Origin: Streptomyces diastatochromogenes | GTDB lineage: Bacteria; Actinomycetota; Actinomycetes; Streptomycetales; Streptomycetaceae | DNA length: 43,084 bases | Direction: 5' to 3' | Assembly (NCBI GenBank): GCA_001550305.1 | Contig: LRTP01000377.1 | Location: 1-43,084 of the forward strand | Part shown: positions 1-7,864 of the stretch, one piece after another | Position numbering within the stretch: the stretch's first letter is position 1 | Layout: each line of letters begins with the position of its first letter | Position numbers and translations under genes: made by a program | Notes under the pieces: model-generated | What the model was told of the DNA's origin: nothing | Databases searched by the model: none | Seen by the model: only the letters and a program-made list of their open reading frames with translations

Positions 1-1059
1 GCCGTCCTCGGCGCCGGCCCGCGCGGCCCGGTCGCCGTGGACCTCCCCACCGAGGGCCCGCACCTGCTGATAGAGGGCCCGCCCGGCAGCGGTCGTACGG
101 AGCTGCTCCGCGCGATCGCCGCGTCCCTGGCCGCCGCGGAGCGCCCCGACCGGCTCGGGATCGTGCTGATGGACGGGCGGGACAGCACCGGGGGCCACGG
201 CGCGGGCCAAGGGGCGGAGGGGCTGCGGGTCTGTACGGACCTGCCCCACGTCACCACCCACCTCACCGCCAACGACCCCGTACGGATGCGGGAGTTCGCC
301 CAGGCGCTCAGCGCCGAGCTGAAGCGGCGGGCCGAGCTCCTGGGTCGGCTCGACTTCGCGGAGTGGCACACGCGCGGCGAGATGTCGGGCCGGATGGTCG
401 CCCAGCGCACCCCCAAACCCTCCCCGGGAGCGAAGCCCGGCTCCGGCTCCCCCTCCTCCTCGGGCGCCGCGGATCTCGACGCGCCCCCTAGTTCGACCCT
501 GCGGCTGCGCCCGTCCGCTGCCCGCGAACGGACGGAACCGGGCCCCCCGTTGGCCCGTCTCTTCGTCATCATCGACGACCTGGACGCGTTGCTCTCCCCC
601 GCGCTGGGCTCCCCGGGACGACCGGCGGCCGGTTCGGTCGTACGGGCGCTGGAGGCCGTCGCCCGCGAGGGTGACCGCCTCGGTGTGCACCTTGTGGCGG
701 CCGCCGCGGACGACGGCCGCACGGCGACCACCGAACTGGGCCGCGCCGCCTCGCTCCGTATCTCCCTCGACCCGGTGTCCCCCGGCGCGGACGAACCCGC
801 CCCCGGCCGCGGCCGTCTGTCCACTCCCGACGGCCGCCTCACGCCCTTCCAGGCCGGCCGGGTCACGGGCCGCATCCCCCGCACGGCCACCCTCCGCCCC
901 ACGGTCGTCCCCCTCGAATGGCACCGCATGGGCGACCCCCCGGCCCGCCGCCCCGTCCGCGAACTCGGCAACGGCCCCACGGACCTGGCCCTGCTGGCCA
1001 GCGCACTGGAGCGGGCGGCGAAGTCGGTGGCGGCCGTGGAGATGCCGTCGTTGCTGTAG
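1..1059 (+). CDS. FtsK/SpoIIIE-type P-loop ATPase, C-terminal part (5' end outside window)
   Basis: The reading frame is open from the first base, so this is the last ~352 codons of a larger gene. A Walker A loop, GPPGSGRT, lies about 30 residues in, and a Walker B-like strand LFVIIDDLDALL lies near residues 195-206. Between them is a Pro/Ser/Gly-rich low-complexity stretch (about residues 135-170). The arrangement resembles the last ATPase module of the FtsK/SpoIIIE or type VII secretion EccC ATPases, often joined in Streptomyces to an FHA domain further upstream; that N-terminal part is not visible. The module would bind ATP at the inner face of the membrane and drive translocation of protein or DNA. 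The family is a good call; the specific role is not determinable here. Confidence 0.7.
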   Translation, partial: AVLGAGPRGPVAVDLPTEGPHLLIEGPPGSGRTELLRAIAASLAAAERPDRLGIVLMDGRDSTGGHGAGQGAEGLRVCTDLPHVTTHLTANDPVRMREFAQALSAELKRRAELLGRLDFAEWHTRGEMSGRMVAQRTPKPSPGAKPGSGSPSSSGAADLDAPPSSTLRLRPSAARERTEPGPPLARLFVIIDDLDALLSPALGSPGRPAAGSVVRALEAVAREGDRLGVHLVAAAADDGRTATTELGRAASLRISLDPVSPGADEPAPGRGRLSTPDGRLTPFQAGRVTGRIPRTATLRPTVVPLEWHRMGDPPARRPVRELGNGPTDLALLASALERAAKSVAAVEMPSLL

Positions 1060-1109
1060 CTCTTCGACACCCGTACGCGACACTCGGCCCCCATGAGGGA
1101 CATGAGTGA

Positions 1110-1364
1110 CTGGTATCTGTCACCGGGACCCCCGACGCGGCCGGTGCCGTGGCCGCGTGTTCCTCCGCTCTGGAGCTGGTCCGGAGCGGCTTCGCCGACG
1201 ACGTGGTGATCGCGGTCGAGGTGGACGCGAGTACGACCGTGCCCGTGCTCACCGACGGCGCCTTCAGCGCGGGCACCCGCACCTACGGCAGCCCCCTCGA
1301 CGGCGCTGTCCACACCGGCTCGGCCACCTCATGCCACCCGACTGACCCGCCGTCATCCGGCTGA
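1110..1364 (+). pseudogene. Probable remnant of a ComB-like (2-phosphosulfolactate phosphatase family) gene
   Basis: Frame 3 is open from just after a stop at 1107-1109 to a stop at 1362-1364, giving at most ~84 codons. The stretch reads ALELVRSGFADDVVIA then VDASTTVPVLTDGAFSAG, which looks like the C-terminal end of actinobacterial ComB-family phosphatases, normally ~240 residues. Nothing upstream encodes the rest of the fold because the preceding frame belongs to the ATPase gene. There is no convincing ribosome site. I read it as a decayed 3' fragment; the family assignment is from remembered sequence features and is tentative. It could also be a short expressed hypothetical protein starting at GTG 1149. 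Confidence 0.4.
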
Positions 1365-1589
1365 CCCACCGTCACCCGGCTTCCGAGTCCTCGTTGTTCC
1401 CATTCCACCGCCGGAGCGCCTGCGCCGCACAGAGTCCGCACCGCGTTCGCACAGCCGCCCACGTCACGACCCAATCACGATCACCCACTTGACAGCGCAG
1501 GCGCTCTTGCCGCCCTCGACGCCCCGGGCGTAGACCAGAGCGCACGGGACAGCGCCGGACGTTCGACGAAGAACGAGAACGGGGCAGTG
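1365..1589. promoter_or_regulatory. Upstream region of the sugar ABC operon
   Basis: No gene is seen here. The stretch around 1465-1495 is less GC-rich than its surroundings and contains a consensus-like -35 hexamer TTGACA at 1489-1494. It overlaps a small inverted repeat AGCGC-AG-GCGCT (1494-1505), a possible binding site for a sugar-responsive repressor. No good -10 box lies at the usual spacing, so the promoter assignment is weak. Confidence 0.3.
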
Positions 1590-3023
1590 ATGCACAGAGC
1601 TCTTCGTACACACAAGTCGCCCAACCACTCGACGCACAGGTCACGCAGAGCCGCACACCACCGCGGGTCACCCAGGGCCGCGCAGGCCGCCGCAGCCGCC
1701 GTCGCCGTCGCGCTCGCCCTCACCGCGTGCGGCGGTGGCGGCAAGGACAAGAACAGCAACGGCGGTACGAGCAGCGCCAGTGCGAGCGGCGACACCGTCA
1801 CCCTCCCCAAGCTCAACGGCGAGAGCCTCGAAGTCGCCGCCGTCTGGACCGGCGAGGAGCAGAAGAACTTCAAGACGGTCCTCGCGGAGTTCGAGAAGCG
1901 CACCGGCGCGAAGGTGACCTTCGTGGCGGCCCAGGACCCGATCATCAACTTCCTCGGTTCGAAGATCGCGGGCGGCCAGCCGCCGGACGTCGCGCTGCTC
2001 CCGCAGCCCGGCGCCATCAAACAGGCCGTCGACAAGAAGTGGGCCAAACCCCTCGGCCCCGAGGCCCTGGCCGAGCTCGCCAAGAACTACTCGCAGGGCT
2101 GGCAGGACATCGGCAAGGTGGGCGGCAAGCAGTACGGCGTGTACTACAAGGCCGCCAACAAGTCGCTGATCTGGTACAACGCCAAGGTCTTCGAGAACGC
2201 GGGCGCGAAGGAGCCCCAGACCTGGCAGGACCTGCTGACGACCGCGCAGACGGTCTACGACTCCGGTGTCACCCCGTTCTCCGTCGGCGGCGCCGACGGC
2301 TGGACCCTCACCGACTGGTTCGAGAACGTGTATCTCTCCCAGGCGGGCCCGGAGAAGTACGACCAGCTGAGCCAGCACAAGATCAAGTGGACGGATCCGT
2401 CCGTCAAGCAGGCCCTCACCACCCTCGCCGGGATCTGGGGCAAGAAGAACTACATCGCGGGCGGCGCGAACGGCGCCCTGCAGACGGAGTTCCCGGCCTC
2501 CGTCACCCAGACCTTCACCGGCGGCGACCAGCCCAAGGCGGGCATGGTCTTCGAGGGCGACTTCGCACAGGTCAACATCGGCGAGACCAAGGCCAAGGTG
2601 GGCACGGACGCGAAGGTGTTCCCGTTCCCGGCCGTGGGCAGCGCGGCGCCCGTGGTCTCCGGCGGCGACGCGGCCGTCATCCTGAAGGACTCCAAGGCGG
2701 CGCAGGCACTGGCCACCTTCCTGGCCTCCCCGGACGCGGCGACGATCCAGGCCAAGCTGGGCGGCTACCTCTCCCCCAACAAGAACGTGCCGAACTCGGC
2801 GTACCCGAACGCCGTGCAGCAGAAGATCGCCAAGTCCCTGATCGCGTCGGGCGACGACTTCCGCTTCGACATGTCCGACCAGGCCCCGCAGGCCTTCGGC
2901 GGCACGCCCGGCAAGGGTGAGTGGAAGGACCTCCAGGACTTCCTGAAGAACCCGACCGACGTCGCGGGCACCCAGGCGACGCTGGAGAAGGACGCGGCGG
3001 CGGCGTACGGCAGCGGAAGCTGA
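1590..3023 (+). CDS. Sugar ABC transporter substrate-binding lipoprotein (CUT1, alpha-glucoside type)
   Basis: This is the extracellular sugar-binding component of an importer, expected to be lipid-anchored on the outer face of the membrane. The N-terminus is Arg/His-rich, followed by a hydrophobic Ala/Val stretch and the lipobox LTAC, with Cys near residue 47 as the lipidation site. The mature protein begins with a flexible Gly/Ser/Asn linker. The body (~430 residues) has the usual length of family-1 solute-binding proteins, and features such as YYKAANKSLIWYN and DGWTLTDWFENVYL recall AglE-like alpha-glucoside binders. GTG 1587 and ATG 1590 are adjacent possible starts; ATG was chosen. The permease gene begins 7 bases downstream, so the two are co-transcribed. 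The exact sugar is not known. Confidence 0.88.
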   Translation: MHRALRTHKSPNHSTHRSRRAAHHRGSPRAAQAAAAAVAVALALTACGGGGKDKNSNGGTSSASASGDTVTLPKLNGESLEVAAVWTGEEQKNFKTVLAEFEKRTGAKVTFVAAQDPIINFLGSKIAGGQPPDVALLPQPGAIKQAVDKKWAKPLGPEALAELAKNYSQGWQDIGKVGGKQYGVYYKAANKSLIWYNAKVFENAGAKEPQTWQDLLTTAQTVYDSGVTPFSVGGADGWTLTDWFENVYLSQAGPEKYDQLSQHKIKWTDPSVKQALTTLAGIWGKKNYIAGGANGALQTEFPASVTQTFTGGDQPKAGMVFEGDFAQVNIGETKAKVGTDAKVFPFPAVGSAAPVVSGGDAAVILKDSKAAQALATFLASPDAATIQAKLGGYLSPNKNVPNSAYPNAVQQKIAKSLIASGDDFRFDMSDQAPQAFGGTPGKGEWKDLQDFLKNPTDVAGTQATLEKDAAAAYGSGS

Positions 3024-3030
3024 TCCGGCG

Positions 3031-4371
3031 ATGACGTCGGCAACGGCCGGAGGGACCGCACCGGTTCCTCCGGCCCGCACACGCAAGAGCGTGACCGGCA
3101 CCCGCAGGACCGTGGCGGTGCTGTTCCTGCTGCCCTGCCTCGTGCTGCTCGGCGCGCTCGTGGTCTACCCGATCGGGTACTCGCTGATCCGCAGCTTCCT
3201 CAACCAGTCCGGCGACGGTTTCGCCGGGGTCGACAACTACAAGGCGCTGTTCACCGACGACGGCATCCGTACCGCCCTCAAGAACAACGTCATCTGGGTC
3301 GTGTTCGCGCCCACCGTCGCGACCGCGCTCGGTCTGGTCTTCGCGGTCCTCACCGAACGGGTCCGCTGGGGCACGGCGTTCAAGCTGGTCGTCTTCATGC
3401 CGATGGCGATCTCGATGCTCGCCGCGGGGATCATCTTCCGGCTGGTGTACGACCAGGACCCGAACAAGGGGGTCGCGAACGCGGTCTGGGTGGGGGTGCA
3501 CGACACCTTCGCCAAGTCGTCGGCGTTCCCGAACGCCCACCCTGGACGGCAGTCGCCGCTCCGGCCGGAGAAGGGCGGCTTCCTCACCCAACAGGCCGTG
3601 CACGCCGGGCAGTCCGTCTCCCTTCCCCTCGTCGGCGTCGCCCCCGACAAGATGCCGGGCGGCGCGAAGAAGGCCGTACAGGCACCGTCCGAGCCCGGCA
3701 AGGTCACCGGCACCGCCTGGCAGGACTTCACCCGGGGCAAGGGCGTCGGCAGGCTCGGCCAGGTCGACCCGGGCGAACTCGGCTACCCGGGCATGAAGAT
3801 CGAGGCGGTGAAGGACGGCAAGGTCGTCGATTCGGCGAAGGTACGGGCCGACGGCACCTTCACGCTCTCCGACAAGGCCGACGGGGCTCGACTCCGGCTC
3901 CCGGCGAGCAACTTCCGTGAGCCGTACAACGGCGTCGACTGGCTCGGCCCGTCGCTCGTCACCCCGGCCGTGATCGGAGCGTACGTCTGGATGTGGGCCG
4001 GCTTCGCCATGGTGCTCATCGCGGCGGGGCTCGCGGGCGTGCCGCGTGAACTCCTCGAAGCGGCGCGGGTGGACGGGGCCAACGAGTGGCAGGTGTTCCG
4101 AAGGGTCACCGTGCCGCTGCTCGCGCCCGTCCTCGCCGTCGTCCTGGTCACGCTGATGATCAACGTGCTGAAGGTCTTCGACCTGGTCTTCATCATCCCG
4201 CCGGGCTCCTCCCAGGACGACGCGAACGTGCTGGCCCTGGAGCTGTACCGGAAGGGCTTCTCCGAGGACCAGCCGGGCATCGCGAGCGCGATCGCGGTGT
4301 TCCTGCTGCTGCTCGTGATCCCGGTGGTGTGGTTCAACGTGCGTCGTCTGCGGCGGGAGGTACGACGATGA
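3031..4371 (+). CDS. Sugar ABC transporter permease with a large inserted extracytoplasmic domain
   Basis: This is a MalF/AglF-like membrane subunit of the CUT1 importer. TM1 is near residues 28-50, more segments follow to about residue 145, and TM segments resume after residue ~305. The canonical EAA loop (PRELLEAARVDGANEW, about residue 337) contacts the ATPase. At 446 residues it is ~140 longer than a usual subunit. The excess is a hydrophilic block at about residues 155-305, including MKIEAVKDGKVVDSAKV and ADGTFTLSD, which looks like a small beta-sandwich repeat. Its position between membrane spans suggests it faces outside, perhaps docking the lipoprotein. It overlaps the next gene by ATGA. 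No ATPase is encoded nearby; Streptomyces CUT1 systems commonly share MsiK. Confidence 0.87.
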   Translation: MTSATAGGTAPVPPARTRKSVTGTRRTVAVLFLLPCLVLLGALVVYPIGYSLIRSFLNQSGDGFAGVDNYKALFTDDGIRTALKNNVIWVVFAPTVATALGLVFAVLTERVRWGTAFKLVVFMPMAISMLAAGIIFRLVYDQDPNKGVANAVWVGVHDTFAKSSAFPNAHPGRQSPLRPEKGGFLTQQAVHAGQSVSLPLVGVAPDKMPGGAKKAVQAPSEPGKVTGTAWQDFTRGKGVGRLGQVDPGELGYPGMKIEAVKDGKVVDSAKVRADGTFTLSDKADGARLRLPASNFREPYNGVDWLGPSLVTPAVIGAYVWMWAGFAMVLIAAGLAGVPRELLEAARVDGANEWQVFRRVTVPLLAPVLAVVLVTLMINVLKVFDLVFIIPPGSSQDDANVLALELYRKGFSEDQPGIASAIAVFLLLLVIPVVWFNVRRLRREVRR

Positions 4372-5276
4372 CCACCCAGGTCGGCGGTCTCACGAAGACC
4401 GCGCCCGTCACCGGCGTCAAGGCCCGGGAGTCGCTCGGCTCACGGCTCGCGAGCGGTGTCAGCGGCGGGATCGTCCGGGTCTTCCTCCTCCTCGTCGGCC
4501 TGTTCTGGCTGGTGCCGACGATCGGGCTGTTGCTGTCCTCGCTGCGCGCACCGGCGGACATGAGCGCGTCCGGCTGGTGGAAGGTCTTCAGCGAGCCCTC
4601 CCAGCTCACCGTGGACAGTTACCAGAAGCTCCTGGAGAACGGTGACATCACGAGTTCCCTGGGGAACACGGTGCTGATCACCGTCCCGGCGACCGTCCTC
4701 GTCGTCGTCATCGGCGCGCTCGCGGGCTACGCCTTCGCCTGGATGGAGTTCCCGGGCCGCGACTGGTGGTTCCTGGCGGTGGTCGGTCTGCTGGTCGTCC
4801 CCGTGCAGGTGGCGCTGATCCCGATCGCCGAACTCTTCGGCAGGATCGGCATCTTCGGCACGATCTTCGGGGTGATCCTCTTCCACGTGGGCTTCGGTCT
4901 GCCCTTCGCGGTGTTCCTGCTGCGGAACTTCTTCGCGGAGATCCCCCGGGAGCTGCTGGAGGCGGCCCGGCTCGACGGCGCGGGTGAACTGCGCCTGTTC
5001 CTACGGGTCGTGATGCCGCTCGGCGGTCCCGCGATCGCCTCGCTCGGCATCTTCCAGTTCCTGTGGGTGTGGAACGACATGCTGGTCGCGCTGGTGTTCT
5101 CCGACGCGGGCAGCCAGCCGATCACGGTCGCACTCCAGACCCAGGTACGCCAGTTCGGCAACAACATCGACGTGCTGGCGCCCGGTGCCTTCATCTCGAT
5201 GGTCATCCCGCTGGCCGTGTTCTTCGCGTTCCAGCGTCAGTTCGTGTCCGGGGTGATGGCGGGCGCGGTGAAGTAG
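4368..5276 (+). CDS. Sugar ABC transporter permease (MalG/AglG-like)
   Basis: This is the second membrane subunit of the CUT1 importer, 302 residues, the normal length. Its ATG at 4368 overlaps the stop of the preceding permease (ATGA) and follows a good ribosome site GGGAGG at 4355-4360. About six TM segments are visible, starting near residue 30 (VFLLLVGLFWLVPTIGLLL). The EAA loop PRELLEAARLDGAGELRLF contacts the transport ATPase in the cytoplasm. The pairing with the unusual AglF-like subunit supports an alpha-glucoside or related oligosaccharide as substrate, but this is inference. Transcription probably ends at the hairpin 20 bases downstream. Confidence 0.9.
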   Translation: MTTQVGGLTKTAPVTGVKARESLGSRLASGVSGGIVRVFLLLVGLFWLVPTIGLLLSSLRAPADMSASGWWKVFSEPSQLTVDSYQKLLENGDITSSLGNTVLITVPATVLVVVIGALAGYAFAWMEFPGRDWWFLAVVGLLVVPVQVALIPIAELFGRIGIFGTIFGVILFHVGFGLPFAVFLLRNFFAEIPRELLEAARLDGAGELRLFLRVVMPLGGPAIASLGIFQFLWVWNDMLVALVFSDAGSQPITVALQTQVRQFGNNIDVLAPGAFISMVIPLAVFFAFQRQFVSGVMAGAVK

Positions 5277-5295
5277 TCGGACAAATAACCACATC

Positions 5296-5324
5296 AGGGG
5301 CGAGCCGGACACCGGCTCGCCCCT
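5296..5324 (+). terminator. Intrinsic terminator hairpin after the sugar ABC operon
   Basis: A perfect 13-bp inverted repeat (AGGGGCGAGCCGG at 5296-5308, CCGGCTCGCCCCT at 5312-5324) encloses a 3-base loop. There is no T-run, as is usual for Streptomyces terminators. It separates the importer operon from the envelope gene block, so gene A should have its own promoter between 5325 and 5425; no clear promoter boxes were recognised there. Confidence 0.85.
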
Positions 5325-5425
5325 CGGTGTTCACCCAGAATCCCCCGTATGCCACATCTGGCGTAACCAAGTCACCCCTTCGGCCGTTGCCGGGCAGTAT
5401 GCCCGCGCCGACCCATGGATGTCCC

Positions 5426-7702
5426 TTGCCCAGGTTCAGTGTCATCGTCCCCGCGTACAAGGTTCAGGCGTACCTGCACGAATGCCTCGAATCCGTGCTG
5501 GAGCAGTCCTATCCGGACCTCGAACTGATCGCCGTCGACGACTGCTCGCCCGACGCCTGCGGCGCGATCATCGACGAGTTCGCCGCCCGTGACTCCCGGG
5601 TCCGCCCCGTCCGCCTGCCGGGGAACGTGGGCCTCGGCCGCGCCCGCAACGCGGGGCTCGAACACGCCACCGGCGACTACCTGCTCTTCCTGGACGGCGA
5701 CGACACCCTCACCCCGGACGCCCTGCGCACGATCGCCGACCGGCTGAAGGAGACCTCCGAACCGGACGTCCTGGTCTACGACTACGCGCGCACCTACTGG
5801 AACGGGGACATCGTCCGCAACCACTTCGCGGAGCAGCTCAGCGAGCGGGGACCCGCGCCCTTCCGGCTCGACGACCGGCCGGGGCTGCTCAGGGTCCTCA
5901 TGGTGGTGTGGAACAAGGCGTACCGAAGGGAGTTCGTGCAGCGTGCGGGCCTCTCCTTCCCGCCCGGCTACTACGAGGACACCCCCTGGACCTACCCGGC
6001 GCTGATCTCCGCCGAGACGATCGCCACCCTCGACCGGGTCTGTGTGCACTACCGCCAGCGCCGTCAGGGCAACATCCTCGGCACCAGCAGCCGCAAGCAC
6101 TTCGACATCTTCGAGCAGTACGACCGCGTCTTCGCGCATCTCGACGCCCACCCGGAGCTGGCGCGGTGGCGTCCGGTCCTGTTCCGCCGCATGGTCGACC
6201 ACCTCTCCACGGTGTTCACCAAGCGGGGCCGGCTGCCGCGCGGCACCCGCGCCGAGTTCCTGCGCAAGGCCCGCACCCACTACCGCCGTTACCGCGCGCC
6301 GGGCGCCCCCGTCCGCCCCCGCACCCGCCTCCGGCACGCCCTGGTCCGGCTCGGCAACCACCGCACGTACCGACTGCTCGGCCTGGCCACGAGTACCCAC
6401 AAGAAGGCGCTGCGCGGCGTCAAGGGACTGCTGCGCAAGGTCCGCGGCGGCGCCCTCCAGTTCCACTACCGCGTCCAGCTCCGCCTGCCGCTGCGCGCCG
6501 ACCGCGCCGTCTTCTCCAGCTACTGGGGGCGCGGCCACGGCTGCAACCCGGGCGCTCTGGAGTCCGCGTTCCGCGATCTCGCCCCGCACATCCGTACGGC
6601 GTGGATCGCGCACCCCGAGCACCACCACACGATCCCGGCCTCGACGCGCCGTCTGCGGCCCGGTACGACGGCGTACTGGACGGCGCTCGCCCGCTCCAAG
6701 TACCTCGTCAACAACGTCAACTTCGACCGCCGGCTGGTCAAGCGCCCCGGCCAGATCATGATCCAGACCCAGCACGGCACCCCGCTCAAGTACATGGGCC
6801 TCGACCTCCAGGACCGCCCGGCCGCCGCCCGTGACACCGACTTCGCCGAGCTGCTGCGCAGCGCCGACAAGTGGGACTACTGCCTGTCGGGCAACCGCCA
6901 CTCCACCCTGGTCTGGGAGCGCGTCTTCCCCGCCGCGTACACGACGCTGGAGTACGGCCTCCCCCGCAACGACGTGTTCCAGCGGGCGACCTCGACGGAC
7001 GTCACCCGGCTGCGGCAGTCCCTCGGCATCCCCGAGGGCACGGTCGCCGTCCTGTACGCGCCGACCTACCGCGACTACCGCCGCACCCAGCGTCTCGCCC
7101 TCGACCTGGAGCGCGTCCTGCGCCGGCTCGGCCCCCGGTTCGTCGTCCTGACCCGCGCCCACCACTCGTACGCCGCCGCGCTGAGCAACCGCTCCGGGGC
7201 CCGGCTCATCGACGTCTCCGACCACCCGAGCATCGAGAACCTCTGCCTGGCCTCGGACGCGCTGGTCACCGACTACTCCTCCCTGATGTTCGACTACGCG
7301 GTCCTGGACCGGCCGATCGTGATCCACGCGGACGACTGGGAGGCGTACCAGGCCTCCCGGGGCACCTACTTCGACCTGCGGAACTTCCCGCCGGGCGCGG
7401 TCGCGCGCAGCGAGGACGAGCTGATCGACATCTTCGCGACCGGCCACTGGCGCGGCTCCCGCTCGACCCAGCTGCGGACCGCGTTCCGCGAGCGGTTCTG
7501 CCCGTACGAGGACGGGCGCGCCGCCGAGCGGGTCGTACGCCATGTCGTGCTGGGCGAGAGCGCCGGGCTGCCACGGGTACTGCCGCCCACGCAGCGCCAC
7601 CCGGTCCCCTCGGCCGCCGCCCGTCCCCGGACCCCCCTGACCACCGTGCCCGCGCCCGCGTCCGCGCCCGGCACCCCCGTCCCCGTCGCCGAGATCCTCT
7701 GA
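5426..7702 (+). CDS. Bifunctional GT2 glycosyltransferase / CDP-polyol phosphotransferase (fusion A)
   Basis: Residues 1-~230 are a GT-A family-2 glycosyltransferase: FSVIVPAYK, the nucleotide-binding AVDDCSPD, the metal motif FLDGDD, and the catalytic-base motif YYEDTPWT (E184-D185). Residues ~350-710 are a TagF/TarF/TarL-like domain that moves glycerol- or ribitol-phosphate from a CDP donor onto a wall polymer: VNNVNF, QTQHGTPLKYMG (His450), VLTRAHH and TDYSSLMFDYA. A basic linker joins them and a Pro/Ala-rich tail ends the protein. TTG 5426 was chosen because it reproduces the MPRFS start of the two following paralogs and follows GGATG; ATG 5399 is an alternative. It should act at the cytoplasmic face of the membrane in wall glycopolymer assembly. 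Acceptor and polyol are unknown. Confidence 0.85.
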   Translation: MPRFSVIVPAYKVQAYLHECLESVLEQSYPDLELIAVDDCSPDACGAIIDEFAARDSRVRPVRLPGNVGLGRARNAGLEHATGDYLLFLDGDDTLTPDALRTIADRLKETSEPDVLVYDYARTYWNGDIVRNHFAEQLSERGPAPFRLDDRPGLLRVLMVVWNKAYRREFVQRAGLSFPPGYYEDTPWTYPALISAETIATLDRVCVHYRQRRQGNILGTSSRKHFDIFEQYDRVFAHLDAHPELARWRPVLFRRMVDHLSTVFTKRGRLPRGTRAEFLRKARTHYRRYRAPGAPVRPRTRLRHALVRLGNHRTYRLLGLATSTHKKALRGVKGLLRKVRGGALQFHYRVQLRLPLRADRAVFSSYWGRGHGCNPGALESAFRDLAPHIRTAWIAHPEHHHTIPASTRRLRPGTTAYWTALARSKYLVNNVNFDRRLVKRPGQIMIQTQHGTPLKYMGLDLQDRPAAARDTDFAELLRSADKWDYCLSGNRHSTLVWERVFPAAYTTLEYGLPRNDVFQRATSTDVTRLRQSLGIPEGTVAVLYAPTYRDYRRTQRLALDLERVLRRLGPRFVVLTRAHHSYAAALSNRSGARLIDVSDHPSIENLCLASDALVTDYSSLMFDYAVLDRPIVIHADDWEAYQASRGTYFDLRNFPPGAVARSEDELIDIFATGHWRGSRSTQLRTAFRERFCPYEDGRAAERVVRHVVLGESAGLPRVLPPTQRHPVPSAAARPRTPLTTVPAPASAPGTPVPVAEIL

Positions 7703-7819
7703 ACCGGAGCAGGCATGCCCTCCAGCCCCTCCCGGCCCACACCGACGAGACCCGTCACCTGGCGCCCCGCCGGGCGGCCCGGGCGCTGACACCGACCGGC
7801 ACCCCGGCAGCAGCCCGAG

Positions 7820-7864
7820 AAGCAAGCAAAGAAGTAGCAGAGAAGTAAGCAGAGAAAGAGCAGA
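7820..7864 (+). repeat. A/G-rich short direct repeats overlapping the ribosome site of fusion B
   Basis: The 45 bases before ATG 7865 are almost entirely purine and unusually A-rich for this genome. They contain near-copies AGAAGTAGCAG, AGAAGTAAGCAG and AGAAAGAGCAG. The last copy supplies the purine stretch in the ribosome-binding position. The 160-bp gap between A and B (7703-7864) shows no other gene. Confidence 0.55.

Noticed and set aside
5355..5385. GTAACCAAGTCACC near 5362 as a GlnR or MtrA box
   Set aside because: The two half-sites are separated by three bases instead of the usual five or six, so it does not fit.
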